Below are positions 43,822 through 52,527 of a stretch of 64,000 nt of DNA, piece after piece. The first letter of the stretch is position 1; every line of letters begins with the position of its first letter. Under the pieces are notes generated by a model. That model ran no database searches and was not told the DNA's origin. It was given only the letters and a program-made list of their open reading frames with translations. The DNA comes from Niabella agricola (GTDB lineage Bacteria; Bacteroidota; Bacteroidia; Chitinophagales; Chitinophagaceae), in NCBI RefSeq assembly GCF_021538615.1, contig NZ_JAJHIZ010000003.1, positions 3,410,001 through 3,474,000 of the forward strand. The letters are read 5' to 3'. The translations under genes and the position numbers were made by a program.

Positions 43822-45285
43822 ATGATGACTTCTAATCAGAAAAAAAATCAGCATCTTTTATGGCGCGCCGGTTTTGGACCGGCAGTGGAGCAATTACAGG
43901 AACTGGACCGGTATACACCGCGGGACTATTATACTGCCCTGGTAAAGGCTTCATCCAAAGCGCCGCAATACATCAATATTGCCAGCGATGATCTGTTACA
44001 GCTATATGAATCCTACCTGTCGCCCGGGAAACGGGGTACGCTAACGGCAGACGACCGCAGGATATTAAACCGGAAACAGCAGGCCGCAGTAAAGGACCTG
44101 AACCTGTACTGGCTAAAGGAAATGATCGCCAGTTCGGCACAACTGCGGGAGAAGATGGCTTATTTCTGGCATGGACATTTTGCCTGCCGCAACGGCAATC
44201 TGTTTTACAACCAGCTTTTTCTGCACACGCTTCGAACGCATGCGCTAGGTAATTTCAGAACCCTGCTGAAAGAAGTATCACAGTCGGCCGCCATGCTCTA
44301 TTTCCTCAATAACCAGCAGAATAAAAAAGGGCATCCCAATGAAAATTTTGCGCGCGAAGTGATGGAACTGTTTACATTGGGCCGCGGCAATTATACGGAA
44401 AATGATATTAAAGAAGGAGCCCGGGCCTTCACAGGATGGTCGGCCAATCCCCGGGGTGAATTCGTGTTCAATAAAAAGCAGCACGACGACGGGCCTAAAA
44501 ATTTTCTTGGAAAGAAAGGGAATTTTGACGGGAACGATGTGCTGGACATTATCCTGGAGGAACGGCAAACAGCTACTTTTATTACCGAAAAGATTTATCG
44601 CTTTTTTGTGAATGATACCATCAACAAAGACCGGGTGCGGGCGCTTTCCGATGCGTTCTATAAGGATTATGATATCGGCAAACTGATGGAACGGATTTTT
44701 ACCGCAGACTGGTTTTATGATGATCAAAATATTGGTACGCGTATTAAATCGCCTATTGAATTGCTGGCCGGCATTCAGCGGATGATACCCATGCGGCTCG
44801 ACAATGATAACGCGCTGATGAACCTGCAGCGGATCCTGGGGCAGCAATTACTGTATCCACCCAATGTAGCTGGCTGGCCGGGCGGAAAGTCCTGGATCGA
44901 CAGTAGTACCCTCATGATGCGCTTGCGGATCCCGCAGCTGTTCAATGATAAAGACCTGCTGAATGTAAAACCCAAACAGGATGATGATGTGATGATGGGC
45001 CGCAAGGCCGACGGGATGGCCAATATTCCGGTAAAACAAGCAGTGAAACCGGTGGCTGGTGCGGGTTTGATCAATGCAAAGATTGACTGGCCGCAGTATA
45101 TAGCCCAATTTGAAAAAGTAAAACGGGAGGCGATTTTTCCCGCTATCTCCAACTACCTGTTCCAGGTAAATGCCGCGGGTGTGGACCAGGTAGCTGCGAA
45201 ATTTGTAGACAGTACCGCCCGCGATGCCTACATCCGGTCGGTAACCATTCAGTTAATGAGCACTCCAGAATATCAAATGTGTTAA
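43822..45285 (+). CDS. DUF1800 family protein
   Basis: 487 residues. Helical DUF1800 protein: HLLWRAGFGPAVEQL at the N-terminus, MAYFWHGHFACRN near 112, NENFAREVMELFTLG, and YPPNVAGWPGGKSWIDS toward the end are the conserved blocks. The family always occurs with DUF1501 proteins, as here (10-base gap), and is thought to act in the periplasm or at the surface; its biochemical role is unproven. No N-terminal signal peptide is visible on this protein, although the partner has one. The region before it holds no clear promoter. Confidence 0.9.
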   Translation: MMTSNQKKNQHLLWRAGFGPAVEQLQELDRYTPRDYYTALVKASSKAPQYINIASDDLLQLYESYLSPGKRGTLTADDRRILNRKQQAAVKDLNLYWLKEMIASSAQLREKMAYFWHGHFACRNGNLFYNQLFLHTLRTHALGNFRTLLKEVSQSAAMLYFLNNQQNKKGHPNENFAREVMELFTLGRGNYTENDIKEGARAFTGWSANPRGEFVFNKKQHDDGPKNFLGKKGNFDGNDVLDIILEERQTATFITEKIYRFFVNDTINKDRVRALSDAFYKDYDIGKLMERIFTADWFYDDQNIGTRIKSPIELLAGIQRMIPMRLDNDNALMNLQRILGQQLLYPPNVAGWPGGKSWIDSSTLMMRLRIPQLFNDKDLLNVKPKQDDDVMMGRKADGMANIPVKQAVKPVAGAGLINAKIDWPQYIAQFEKVKREAIFPAISNYLFQVNAAGVDQVAAKFVDSTARDAYIRSVTIQLMSTPEYQMC

Positions 45286-45295
45286 ACCCAATGCC

Positions 45296-46549
45296 ATGAA
45301 CAAAAAAAGCGCTTCTTTCTTCAACAAAAAACAAACGGGCCCCGGCCTGCTGATCAAACGTAAGGAATTCATACAGCTGGGTTCTTTGGCAACGGCTTCA
45401 CTGATGATGCCCAAGTTTCTGAAGGCACTGGAAAACCCGGTTGCCGTGCCGGCAGGTAACAAAGTAGTAGTGGTATTGCAACTGAGTGGCGGCAACGACG
45501 GGTTAAATACGGTAATACCGGTGCGTAATGATATTTATTACAAGCTGCGGCCGGGCCTGGGGATACAACGGGATAAAACACTTTCCCTTACAGATGAAGT
45601 GGCGCTACACCCTTCGCTTACTGCCTTAAAGGGATTGTATGATGAAGGGAATATGGCGATCCTGAATAACGTAGGATACCCGAATCCTGATCGCTCGCAT
45701 TTCCGCAGCATGGACATCTGGCACTCGGCCAGTCAGAGCAATGAATACTGGAACAATGGCTGGATCGGCCGTTATCTCGATGCTCAATGCCAGGGCTGCG
45801 ATAAGCCCACGCAGGCGCTGGAGGTGGATGACGTGCTAAGCCTGGCACTGAAAGGTGAGCAGAACAATGCGCTGGCAGTAAAAGACCCGCGTCGTTTGTT
45901 TGGAACCTCCAATGAAAAATATTTCCGGGAGATCAATAAAAATCATGGAGGCGATCATCACGATGAAAAGCCCGTGGATTACCTGTATAAAACACTGGCG
46001 GAGACCATGTCTTCTGCGGATTATATTTTTAAGCAAAGCCGGATGCATCCTTCATCAGGATCCTACCCCAATACTGAATTGGGAAGCGGACTGAAAACGA
46101 TTGCATCGCTTATTTTCTCTGATATCAATACCAAAGTGTATTATATTTCACTGGGTAGTTTTGACACGCACGTAGGCCAGGACGGGCAGCAGGGACGACT
46201 GTTTACCCAGATGAGCGAGGCCATAAAAGCGTTTACCGATGACCTGAAAAAGAACGGCCGGATGGAAGATGTGCTGTTGTTTACCTTTTCGGAATTCGGA
46301 AGACGTGTGGCTCAGAATGCCAGTAACGGAACCGATCATGGCACGGCTAACAATATGTTCCTGATCAGCGGTGGATTGAAAAAGAAGGGTATCTTAAATG
46401 CCATGCCCGACCTCGAGGACCTGAATCAGGGGGATCTGAAATACAATGTCGACTTTAAAAACGTATACGCTACCATCCTTGAAAAATGGCTGGCTGCAGA
46501 TTCATCCCGGATCCTGAAAGCGCGGTATAATACAATGGATTTTATTTAG
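45296..46549 (+). CDS. DUF1501 family exported protein
   Basis: 417 residues. The N-terminus has a Tat-like leader: KRKEFIQLGSLATASLMMPKFLKALE. The mature part resembles a sulfatase/alkaline-phosphatase-type fold: VVVLQLSGGNDGLNTVIP at the start, SHFRSMDIWHSAS in the middle, FTFSEFGRRVAQNASNGTDHGTANNMF near the end. Second gene of the DUF1800-DUF1501 pair; both are probably in one transcript. Substrate unknown. Confidence 0.9.
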   Translation: MNKKSASFFNKKQTGPGLLIKRKEFIQLGSLATASLMMPKFLKALENPVAVPAGNKVVVVLQLSGGNDGLNTVIPVRNDIYYKLRPGLGIQRDKTLSLTDEVALHPSLTALKGLYDEGNMAILNNVGYPNPDRSHFRSMDIWHSASQSNEYWNNGWIGRYLDAQCQGCDKPTQALEVDDVLSLALKGEQNNALAVKDPRRLFGTSNEKYFREINKNHGGDHHDEKPVDYLYKTLAETMSSADYIFKQSRMHPSSGSYPNTELGSGLKTIASLIFSDINTKVYYISLGSFDTHVGQDGQQGRLFTQMSEAIKAFTDDLKKNGRMEDVLLFTFSEFGRRVAQNASNGTDHGTANNMFLISGGLKKKGILNAMPDLEDLNQGDLKYNVDFKNVYATILEKWLAADSSRILKARYNTMDFI

Positions 46550-46720
46550 CTTATTGCCACGGAGACACAGAAGCACAGATTTAATACTACAGCAACTACT
46601 GCTGCTTTTAATTTTAAAAAAGTTCAAGCCTTAGTTTTTTATTGCTTCTATGGCATCCATGAGCACTGCGCGCTGCTGCCCGGCGTCGCTGCGTGCAATT
46701 CAGTGTTTCTGTGGCTCTAA

Positions 46721-46756
46721 AATAAAAAGAGGCCGCCCCATGTTGAGAGACAGCCT
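46721..46756 (-). terminator. Intrinsic terminator of the YtxH gene
   Basis: On the complement strand AGGCTGTCTC pairs with GGGGCGGCCT (three G-U pairs) around TCAACAT, followed by CTTTTTATTTT. It starts 24 bases after the YtxH stop. Confidence 0.75.
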
Positions 46757-46779
46757 TTCCGTAAAAAAGATTTTCCGGA

Positions 46780-47007
46780 TTAAATACTTTCAGCCTTCAG
46801 ATTTTCGGTTTCATCATGAACATACTCTTCAAAATCATCCGCCCGGTCTTCGAATCGGCTGGCAACGCTGTCAATAAAATCTGCGAACTGATCCTTAAGA
46901 TCATTTCCCTTATCTGCAATACGCCGGCGGGTGGCGGTTCCTTTATCCGGGGCATACAAAATACCAACGATGAGGCCAAGGGCAAAACCTGTAACAAGCT
47001 TATTCAT
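46780..47007 (-). CDS. YtxH-domain small membrane-anchored protein
   Basis: 75 residues: one N-terminal membrane segment (KLVTGFALGLIVGILYAPDKG) with the YtxH pattern G-x2-G-x3-G-x-LYAP-x-KG followed by basic TRRRI, then a charged, probably coiled-coil tail (DFIDSVASRFEDRADDFEEYV). YtxH proteins are associated with general stress in Firmicutes; the role here is unknown. Monocistronic with its own terminator. Confidence 0.85.
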   Translation of the reverse strand: MNKLVTGFALGLIVGILYAPDKGTATRRRIADKGNDLKDQFADFIDSVASRFEDRADDFEEYVHDETENLKAESI

Positions 47008-47243
47008 AATATTTTAACTTTTGGGTTTAAAATTCGGGTTCTGATATAAAGGTACACAAATAACTATGCCAAAAAAAGCATTCCGGCGATTAAATAAAGC
47101 GCTATGCTGAACTTTTCTCTTTATTGAGGTGCTGTTTGACGGCTGATCAGGTGCGCAGGGAATGGGTTTGTTGATCCGGCCAAACGGTTCGGTTACCGAT
47201 AAGAAGAACAGCTCAATAGCGTTAAGGCCGGCTCTGTTAAAGT

Positions 47244-47993
47244 TTAATCCCTGTATGCCCTTCCCGTGAGCTGAAGAAACAATCCTTCCAGTCCGTCTTG
47301 TCCATGTTCCTGCTTCAGCGCTTCCAGTGTGCCCTGGCTGATGATGGTGCCGCCGTCGATAAGCGCCACTTCGGTGCAGAGGTCTTCAGCTTCCTTTAAC
47401 TGATGAGAAGTATAAATGAGGGTAGTGCCTTTCTGGTTGATCTCTTTTAGGAACTGAACAATAGCATTGCGCGACTGTACATCCACACCTACGGTGGGCT
47501 CATCCAGGAACAGGATAGGGGGGTTGTTCATCACGCCGATGGCCAGGTTCACCCGGCGCTTCATGCCGCCCGAAAATTCTTTCAGGGGTTTTTCGGCCAC
47601 ATGGCTCAACCCCATTACGTTTAGCAGGCTGGAGATGGAGGCCTTTACCTGCCGGTTGTTTAAACCATACCAGGCACCAAAGAACTCCATATTTTCTGCG
47701 GCACTTAACTCTTCATAAAATGAAAAGTCCTGGGGTACAAACCCAATGGTATTTTTGACAAACGCGCGGTTGGTCCGTACTTCCTTACCAAATAAACGAA
47801 CAGAGCCGTTAGTATAGGGTAGTAGCCCGGTCATCAGGCTCATCAGGGTTGTTTTTCCTGCACCGTTCGGACCGAACAGTCCAAACCGGCTGCCTTGCTT
47901 AACGGCCAGCTGAAGTTGCTGTATGATAAGCCGGGAGGTTCCCCTGTAACCATAGTTCAGCGCATTGATATGTAGAGCTTCTTCGTTCAGCAT
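47244..47993 (-). CDS. ABC transporter ATP-binding protein
   Basis: 249 residues, one nucleotide-binding domain: Walker A GPNGAGKTT (41-49), Q-loop VPQDFSFYEE, signature FSGGMKRR (140-147), Walker B ILFLDEP (160-166) and H-loop YTSHQ. It resembles the NatA/CcmA group that energises ABC-2-type exporters. No permease gene is adjacent: downstream is 236 bases without a gene and upstream (11 bases) is the DUF3109 gene. The partner must be encoded elsewhere. Confidence 0.92.
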   Translation of the reverse strand: MLNEEALHINALNYGYRGTSRLIIQQLQLAVKQGSRFGLFGPNGAGKTTLMSLMTGLLPYTNGSVRLFGKEVRTNRAFVKNTIGFVPQDFSFYEELSAAENMEFFGAWYGLNNRQVKASISSLLNVMGLSHVAEKPLKEFSGGMKRRVNLAIGVMNNPPILFLDEPTVGVDVQSRNAIVQFLKEINQKGTTLIYTSHQLKEAEDLCTEVALIDGGTIISQGTLEALKQEHGQDGLEGLFLQLTGRAYRD

Positions 47994-48004
47994 TGGAGTT
48001 GCAT

Positions 48005-48601
48005 TTACTGCTCCTTGTTGTCTTGATTTCGGTTGGCGATCTGGTCCAGTACGTCATAGAATTCCTGTCCGTATTTGCGGGTAAGCGGTTCTTTCAGGAA
48101 TTTATATACCGGCACCTGCAAGGATGCACCCAGTTTGCAGGCGGGGCTGCACATTTTTTTGCGGGGTTCATAATTGAGCCGTTCATAGTCGCCATGTTTT
48201 CCCTTGTAGGAAATTATGGGGTACAGGTGGCAACTAATGGGCTTTTTCCAGGGGATCTTGCCTTCATTATACGCCTGTTCAAAAGCGCATTTGATGAGGC
48301 CGTCCGGCTCCCGGTACGCATATACGCAGATCTCGTTGTCGCTGGGAAGGGTAGGGGTTACCCATCCAAACTCCTCATCGTACACATATTTGCCCTTTTT
48401 TTCAATCACTTCGATGGCCGGTGCAGGCAGGTAGGGTTTAACGATTTCGTAGTATTCCTCTGTCAGCTTCAATTCTGTTGCATCCAGGGGCGCACCCGCA
48501 TCTCCGTCTTCGCAGCAGCCGCCCTTACATTTAGACAGGTCGCATACAAACTGCTTTTCAATCACATCATCGCTGATGAGTTTATTGTCGATAACGATCA
48601 C
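48005..48601 (-). CDS. DUF3109 cysteine-rich protein
   Basis: 198 residues. The conserved cysteines C20-x4-C25-x3-C29-C30 (VCDLSKCKGGCCEDGDAG), followed by the pairs in EICVYAY, GLIKCAF, ISCHLYPI and KMCSPACK, match DUF3109, a family related to Fe-S/zinc-cysteine proteins of the YkgJ type. Biochemical function unknown; metal-cluster binding is likely. It lies between gldE and the ABC ATPase on the same strand (66- and 11-base gaps), so the three may be cotranscribed. Confidence 0.88.
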   Translation of the reverse strand: MIVIDNKLISDDVIEKQFVCDLSKCKGGCCEDGDAGAPLDATELKLTEEYYEIVKPYLPAPAIEVIEKKGKYVYDEEFGWVTPTLPSDNEICVYAYREPDGLIKCAFEQAYNEGKIPWKKPISCHLYPIISYKGKHGDYERLNYEPRKKMCSPACKLGASLQVPVYKFLKEPLTRKYGQEFYDVLDQIANRNQDNKEQ

Positions 48602-48667
48602 TTCAATTTTTTTGCAAAATTAAGCACCCGGGGCCGGGTGTGGAGGATTTTATTTGTAAAACGTGGA

Positions 48668-50023
48668 TCAACGTCCGTTAAAGGTATGGTTAATCGTAAC
48701 TTTTGCCGTTTTTACCCGGTTCTTTTCCGTTTCCATTACGGTAAATTCAAAGTCGCCGGTTCGTACTACATCGCCGGCATGGGTAAGCTCGCCGGAAAGT
48801 TCATTGATCAGCCCGCCCAGCGATTCACTATCGCCCCTTACTTCATCAAATGTTTCAATGGGTAATTTTAATGCTTTACACATATCGTGCAGCATGGTAC
48901 GCCCTTCAAAAATATAATTATTGTCGTCGATCTTGTTGATCAGCAGGTCTTCATCATCAAATTCGTCTTTTACTTCACCCACTACTTCTTCAATAATATC
49001 CTCCATGGTAACGATGCCGCTGGTTCCGCCAAATTCATCCACCACTACGGCAAAATGAATGCGCTTTTTCTGGAAATCCAGTAACAGGTCTTCGATCAGT
49101 TTGGTTTCCGGCACAAAATAAGGGGCACGTATTTTAGTATGCCAGTCTTTGATTTCGGATCCATCATCGAGATAGGGTACCAGATCTTTGATGTTTAATA
49201 CGCCGGCAATTTCATCCAGGCTGCCTTTATAAACGGGGAGGCGCGAGTAATGCAGATCACCTACCTGCCGGATCAGCTCTTCAAAAGGAGTATCGTATGC
49301 TACACCACTTACATAGAGACGGTTCCGCATTACTTTTTTTACGGAGATCTTTCCAAACTTCACGATCCCCTTCATGATATTCTTTTCTTCAGGGCTTACC
49401 TCGTCCGTTTGAATATCAATGGTTTCATCAATTTGCTGGATATTGGTTTCCTCCACCTTATTGGCGCCCACCGTTCGGCCAAAGCCATCGGCCACGGCAA
49501 CGGTCCATCGGCTGATCCTTCTCAGGGAAAGGTAAATGCCTTCAACGATCATAATAAGCACGGGCCATTCAAATGCAAAGCGCAGGTTGTTTTGAGTAGC
49601 CCATACACGTGGAAAGATTTCAACCAGGAAAAGAATGGCGAAAGCAATGACGGCAAATTTCAGGAAAATGCCCCAGGTGGTATCCAGGTACTGTGCCGGC
49701 ACATAGTAGTTGATCAGGTAATTGGCTAAAACGATGGTACAGATATTGACCAGGGTTTTGGCAATCAGCATGGAAGTAAAAACCTCCTTGGGCTCTTCCA
49801 GCAGGTTCAGGATTCTTTTTGCGGACGGCTGCTGTTTAGTTTTTAATACATCGATATCTTTTTCATCCAGCGAAAAAATGGCCGCTTGCGAACCGGCAAT
49901 GGAAAAAGAGATAATCACCAGCACCACCAGTGTCGCCACCAGCAGTGTTGCATTCTGTATGCCAACAGGGAGCTGCCCCTGTACAACATCTAAAAATATA
50001 AATACGTCAGATAGGGTTTTCAA
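48668..50023 (-). CDS. gldE: GldE-type gliding-motility-associated CNNM/CBS membrane protein
   Basis: 451 residues. CNNM membrane domain in the first 200 residues (TLLVATLVVLVIISFSIAGSQAAIFSL), CBS pair in the middle (VKKVMRNRLYVSGV..., ILNIKDLVPYL), and a C-terminal CorC_HlyC domain (FEGRTMLHDMCKALKLP). The family includes Mg2+/Co2+ transport relatives. The name GldE rests on gene order: ssb is directly upstream and mutY and an HU gene follow, the arrangement known in gliding Bacteroidota. The usual downstream partner gldD is absent here; a DUF3109 gene occupies the place. Confidence 0.85.
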   Translation of the reverse strand: MKTLSDVFIFLDVVQGQLPVGIQNATLLVATLVVLVIISFSIAGSQAAIFSLDEKDIDVLKTKQQPSAKRILNLLEEPKEVFTSMLIAKTLVNICTIVLANYLINYYVPAQYLDTTWGIFLKFAVIAFAILFLVEIFPRVWATQNNLRFAFEWPVLIMIVEGIYLSLRRISRWTVAVADGFGRTVGANKVEETNIQQIDETIDIQTDEVSPEEKNIMKGIVKFGKISVKKVMRNRLYVSGVAYDTPFEELIRQVGDLHYSRLPVYKGSLDEIAGVLNIKDLVPYLDDGSEIKDWHTKIRAPYFVPETKLIEDLLLDFQKKRIHFAVVVDEFGGTSGIVTMEDIIEEVVGEVKDEFDDEDLLINKIDDNNYIFEGRTMLHDMCKALKLPIETFDEVRGDSESLGGLINELSGELTHAGDVVRTGDFEFTVMETEKNRVKTAKVTINHTFNGR

Positions 50024-50080
50024 TATTTCAGTTTTCGTGAAGCAGATCTTTCAAAGGCGGGTCCGGTCCGCCTCATCATC

Positions 50081-50488
50081 TTATGAAAAAGGGTGCAGAT
50101 CAAACCCCTCCGGCCCCGTATTGCTGCTATGCTCATCGGGCGAAGGAATGCCTTCTGTTTTTTTGTCCAGCATGATCAGGTTCTCGCCCACCACTTCCGT
50201 CACATATTTCTTGGTGCCGTCCTTATCCTCCCAGCTACGGGTTCGCAGCCTGCCCTCAATATAAACCAGACTGGCCTTGCGCAGGAATTTCTGGGCCAGT
50301 TCTGCTAGTCCGCGCCACAATACAACGGTGTGCCATTCAGTTTGTGAAATCAATTTGCCGGTGCGGTCTTTAAAGGTTTCGGTAGTGGCCAGCGGAAACT
50401 TGGCCACAGCGATATTGCCTTCTAACAATTGTACATCCGGGTCTTTTCCTAAATTTCCAATCAGCATAACTCTATTAACGCCTCTCAT
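50081..50488 (-). CDS. ssb: Single-stranded DNA-binding protein
   Basis: 135 residues. OB fold over about 1-105: MRGVNRVMLIGNLGKDPDVQ, FPLATTETFKDR and QTEWHTVVLWRGLAELAQKFL are standard. The C-terminal tail is short and ends DLHPFS in place of the usual acidic D-D-x-P-F tip that recruits replication and repair proteins: it has an extra Ser and fewer acidic residues. Upstream of gldE with a 57-base gap, and downstream of mutY on the same strand. A perfect 12-base palindrome lies 31 bases before the start. Confidence 0.93.
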   Translation of the reverse strand: MRGVNRVMLIGNLGKDPDVQLLEGNIAVAKFPLATTETFKDRTGKLISQTEWHTVVLWRGLAELAQKFLRKASLVYIEGRLRTRSWEDKDGTKKYVTEVVGENLIMLDKKTEGIPSPDEHSSNTGPEGFDLHPFS

Positions 50489-50892
50489 ATGATATATTTT
50501 TCCTTATTTTTTGTTGACGAAGGTTAACCTTAACAAAAACACTGGTATCCTTTAAAAAAATAAAACATTCCGGCTTCTGTAAAATCTAACTAAAATTAAT
50601 TTTTTTGAGCGGATAAACAAAATTAAGAATGAGATTTCAGAAATCGGAAATACCCTTGCAACCTTATGTTGCATAAATTCTGGAGCGGTTAACGATCAGT
50701 TATTTTATGCTGCTGATGTACTGGTTGGGGTTTATTGCCCGCCGCCCGGCAATTTTTCAGGCAAGCTGGATACGCCCCGGGCTTTCAGCCGGGATTTAAA
50801 AGGAATACAGGCTATATGGTTATCTGCAGTCGCAGATGACCAGATTGGGAACGAAAAGAAAAAATCCGAGAATCAGCGGCCAATTCAGTTTG
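50489..50892. other. Intergenic region between mutY and ssb (404 bases)
   Basis: A+T-rich near ssb, moderately GC-rich near mutY. It contains the palindrome AAGGTTAACCTT at 50520-50531 and a weak hairpin CCCGGGCTTTCAGCCGGG near 50777. No frame has coding character and I see no structured RNA. Confidence 0.5.
50520..50531. promoter_or_regulatory. Perfect palindrome AAGGTTAACCTT upstream of ssb
   Basis: 12-base perfect palindrome, 31 bases before the ssb ATG, in the position of a promoter or operator. The binding factor is unknown. Confidence 0.3.
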
Positions 50893-51960
50893 TCAGTTGA
50901 ATATTCCAGCCCCGGTTTTATCAAAATACTGGGTAATGGTTTTGGGAAAAGGCAGGGTTTTTAAAACAGCAGCCTTGACCCAGTTATAGTTTTCAAACCG
51001 GGGATTTTTTTCATTAAGCCTGTAGGAAATAAAAACGGCCTTTATAAGCTGGTGGCTGAGTTTTTGGCTATGGACCGGACTTATGATAACGGCCGTTCCT
51101 TTTGGAATCCAACCTTTTTTAATCGCTGCGGCAACGATTGCTGCCGAACCGGTTTCTTCCTTTTTTTCAATCAGCGGAAATTCATAAAGATGTTGCCAGA
51201 TGTCTTTATCGAGCCGTTCTCTTACAGGCCACGCGTTCCGGTATTGCGGCAGGAAAAAATAGAAGTAACGGGTACGAACAGCGGTCCGTTTTATTTTTAC
51301 CGGCAGTAGTCCGACAATGTCTTCCTTATAAGCAGTGCAATCATTTTTAAACGGGCATTGCTCACAATCTGGGTTGGCGGGTTTACAAACCGTTGCGCCA
51401 AAATCCATAATGGCCTGGTTGTATTCACCCGGATTTTCTTTATCCAGCAACTGTTCTGCCAATGCGGTAATGATCTTTTTCCCCGCTGTAGTGTCTATCG
51501 CTTCCCGGATGCCGAAAACCCGTGCGAGGACCCGGAAAACATTGCCATCGATGACTGCATGCGGAAGATCAAAGGCAAAGGATGCGATTGCAGCAGCTGT
51601 ATAGGGTCCGATTCCTTTTAATTCCAGGATGGCCTCATAAGTATCCGGAAACCGCCCGTTTCGTTCCGAACTGATTACACGTGCTGTGTGTATCAGGTTT
51701 TTGCAGCGGGAATAATAACCAAGGCCCTCCCACAGTTTGAATACTTTTTTTTCATCGGCCGCTGCGAGGTCCTGAACGGCCGGAAAGTTGGTGATAAAAT
51801 TTTCGTAATACTTTAAACCTTGATCTACACGTGTTTGCTGCAAAATAATTTCGCTTAACCAAATTTTATAGGGATCTTTAACGCCCTTCCAGGGCATTTC
51901 CCGTTTGTTTTTATTTCGGTTCCAGTCGATTAAATAATGAGAAAAAAGATTATGGATCAA
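50893..51960 (-). CDS. mutY: A/G-specific adenine DNA glycosylase
   Basis: 355 residues. Helix-hairpin-helix glycosylase with the catalytic Glu38 in LSEIILQQT, LKGIGPYTAAAIASFAF and catalytic Asp138 in AVIDGNVFRVL. The four cluster cysteines C192, C199, C202 and C208 (VCKPANPDCEQCPFKNDC) bind 4Fe-4S. The C-terminal NUDIX-like domain (TRYFYFFLPQYRN...YEFPLIEKKEE) recognises 8-oxoguanine. It removes adenine mispaired with 8-oxoG. It is divergent from the HU gene, 178 A+T-rich bases away. Confidence 0.95.
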   Translation of the reverse strand: MIHNLFSHYLIDWNRNKNKREMPWKGVKDPYKIWLSEIILQQTRVDQGLKYYENFITNFPAVQDLAAADEKKVFKLWEGLGYYSRCKNLIHTARVISSERNGRFPDTYEAILELKGIGPYTAAAIASFAFDLPHAVIDGNVFRVLARVFGIREAIDTTAGKKIITALAEQLLDKENPGEYNQAIMDFGATVCKPANPDCEQCPFKNDCTAYKEDIVGLLPVKIKRTAVRTRYFYFFLPQYRNAWPVRERLDKDIWQHLYEFPLIEKKEETGSAAIVAAAIKKGWIPKGTAVIISPVHSQKLSHQLIKAVFISYRLNEKNPRFENYNWVKAAVLKTLPFPKTITQYFDKTGAGIFN

Positions 51961-52138
51961 TTTTTTATGTGTTAAAAAGTGCAGATTGTCAATTAAATTT
52001 AGTAAATTACCTTAAAATTTTTCAATTTTATAAAATTTGGATTAATAATTGATTGTAAACTATTTATTAAAGTTTTGCACATTTATTGCAGTAACTTTAC
52101 GTAACAGTAATCATTAAACTATCTTAATATCAGGAACT

Positions 52139-52462
52139 ATGCGAAAAGCAGACTTAGTAAATAAGATCTCAGACAAAACCGGTATTCCAAAGGTTGATGT
52201 GCTTGTTACTTTGGAAACGATGTTTAAAGAAGTAAAGGATACACTTGCTTCTGGAGAGAACATCTACATCAGGGGCTTTGGCAGTTTCATAACCAAAAAA
52301 AGAGCTGCTAAGATCGGCCGGAACATTAAAAAGAATGTAGCGGTTCATATTCCGGAACATTATATCCCTGCCTTTAAACCCGCAAAAGAATTTACCGCTG
52401 AGGTAAAAAAACTCGTTGAACCTAAACCGGATACCGGTCCGGGCGAAGATGCGGATGATTAG
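52139..52462 (+). CDS. HU/IHF-family DNA-binding protein
   Basis: 107 residues. The HU fold is complete to about residue 92: KADLVNKISDKTGIPKVDVLVTLETMF, the body strand GENIYIRGFGSFITKKRAAKIGRN and the DNA-binding arm NVAVHIPEHYIPAFKPAKEF. In place of a plain end it has an acidic Pro/Gly/Asp tail (about 95-107). Such proteins bend DNA and compact the nucleoid. Adjacent to mutY (divergent), the common himA-mutY pairing of Bacteroidota. Confidence 0.93.
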   Translation: MRKADLVNKISDKTGIPKVDVLVTLETMFKEVKDTLASGENIYIRGFGSFITKKRAAKIGRNIKKNVAVHIPEHYIPAFKPAKEFTAEVKKLVEPKPDTGPGEDADD

Positions 52463-52527
52463 AATTCTTTAAAAAAACTTCGTATTGTAGCGGATTGCAG
52501 TTACCTTTGCCGTCCAATTAAGGACAG

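Noticed and set aside
46561..46720. CACGGAGACACAGAAGCACAG and CTGTGGCTC words after DUF1501 as a repeat element
   Set aside because: Only a partial inverted match; too degenerate to define an element from a single copy.
47993..48865. Open frame of 290 codons on the plus strand
   Set aside because: Antisense to the DUF3109 and gldE genes, both of which have strong family support.
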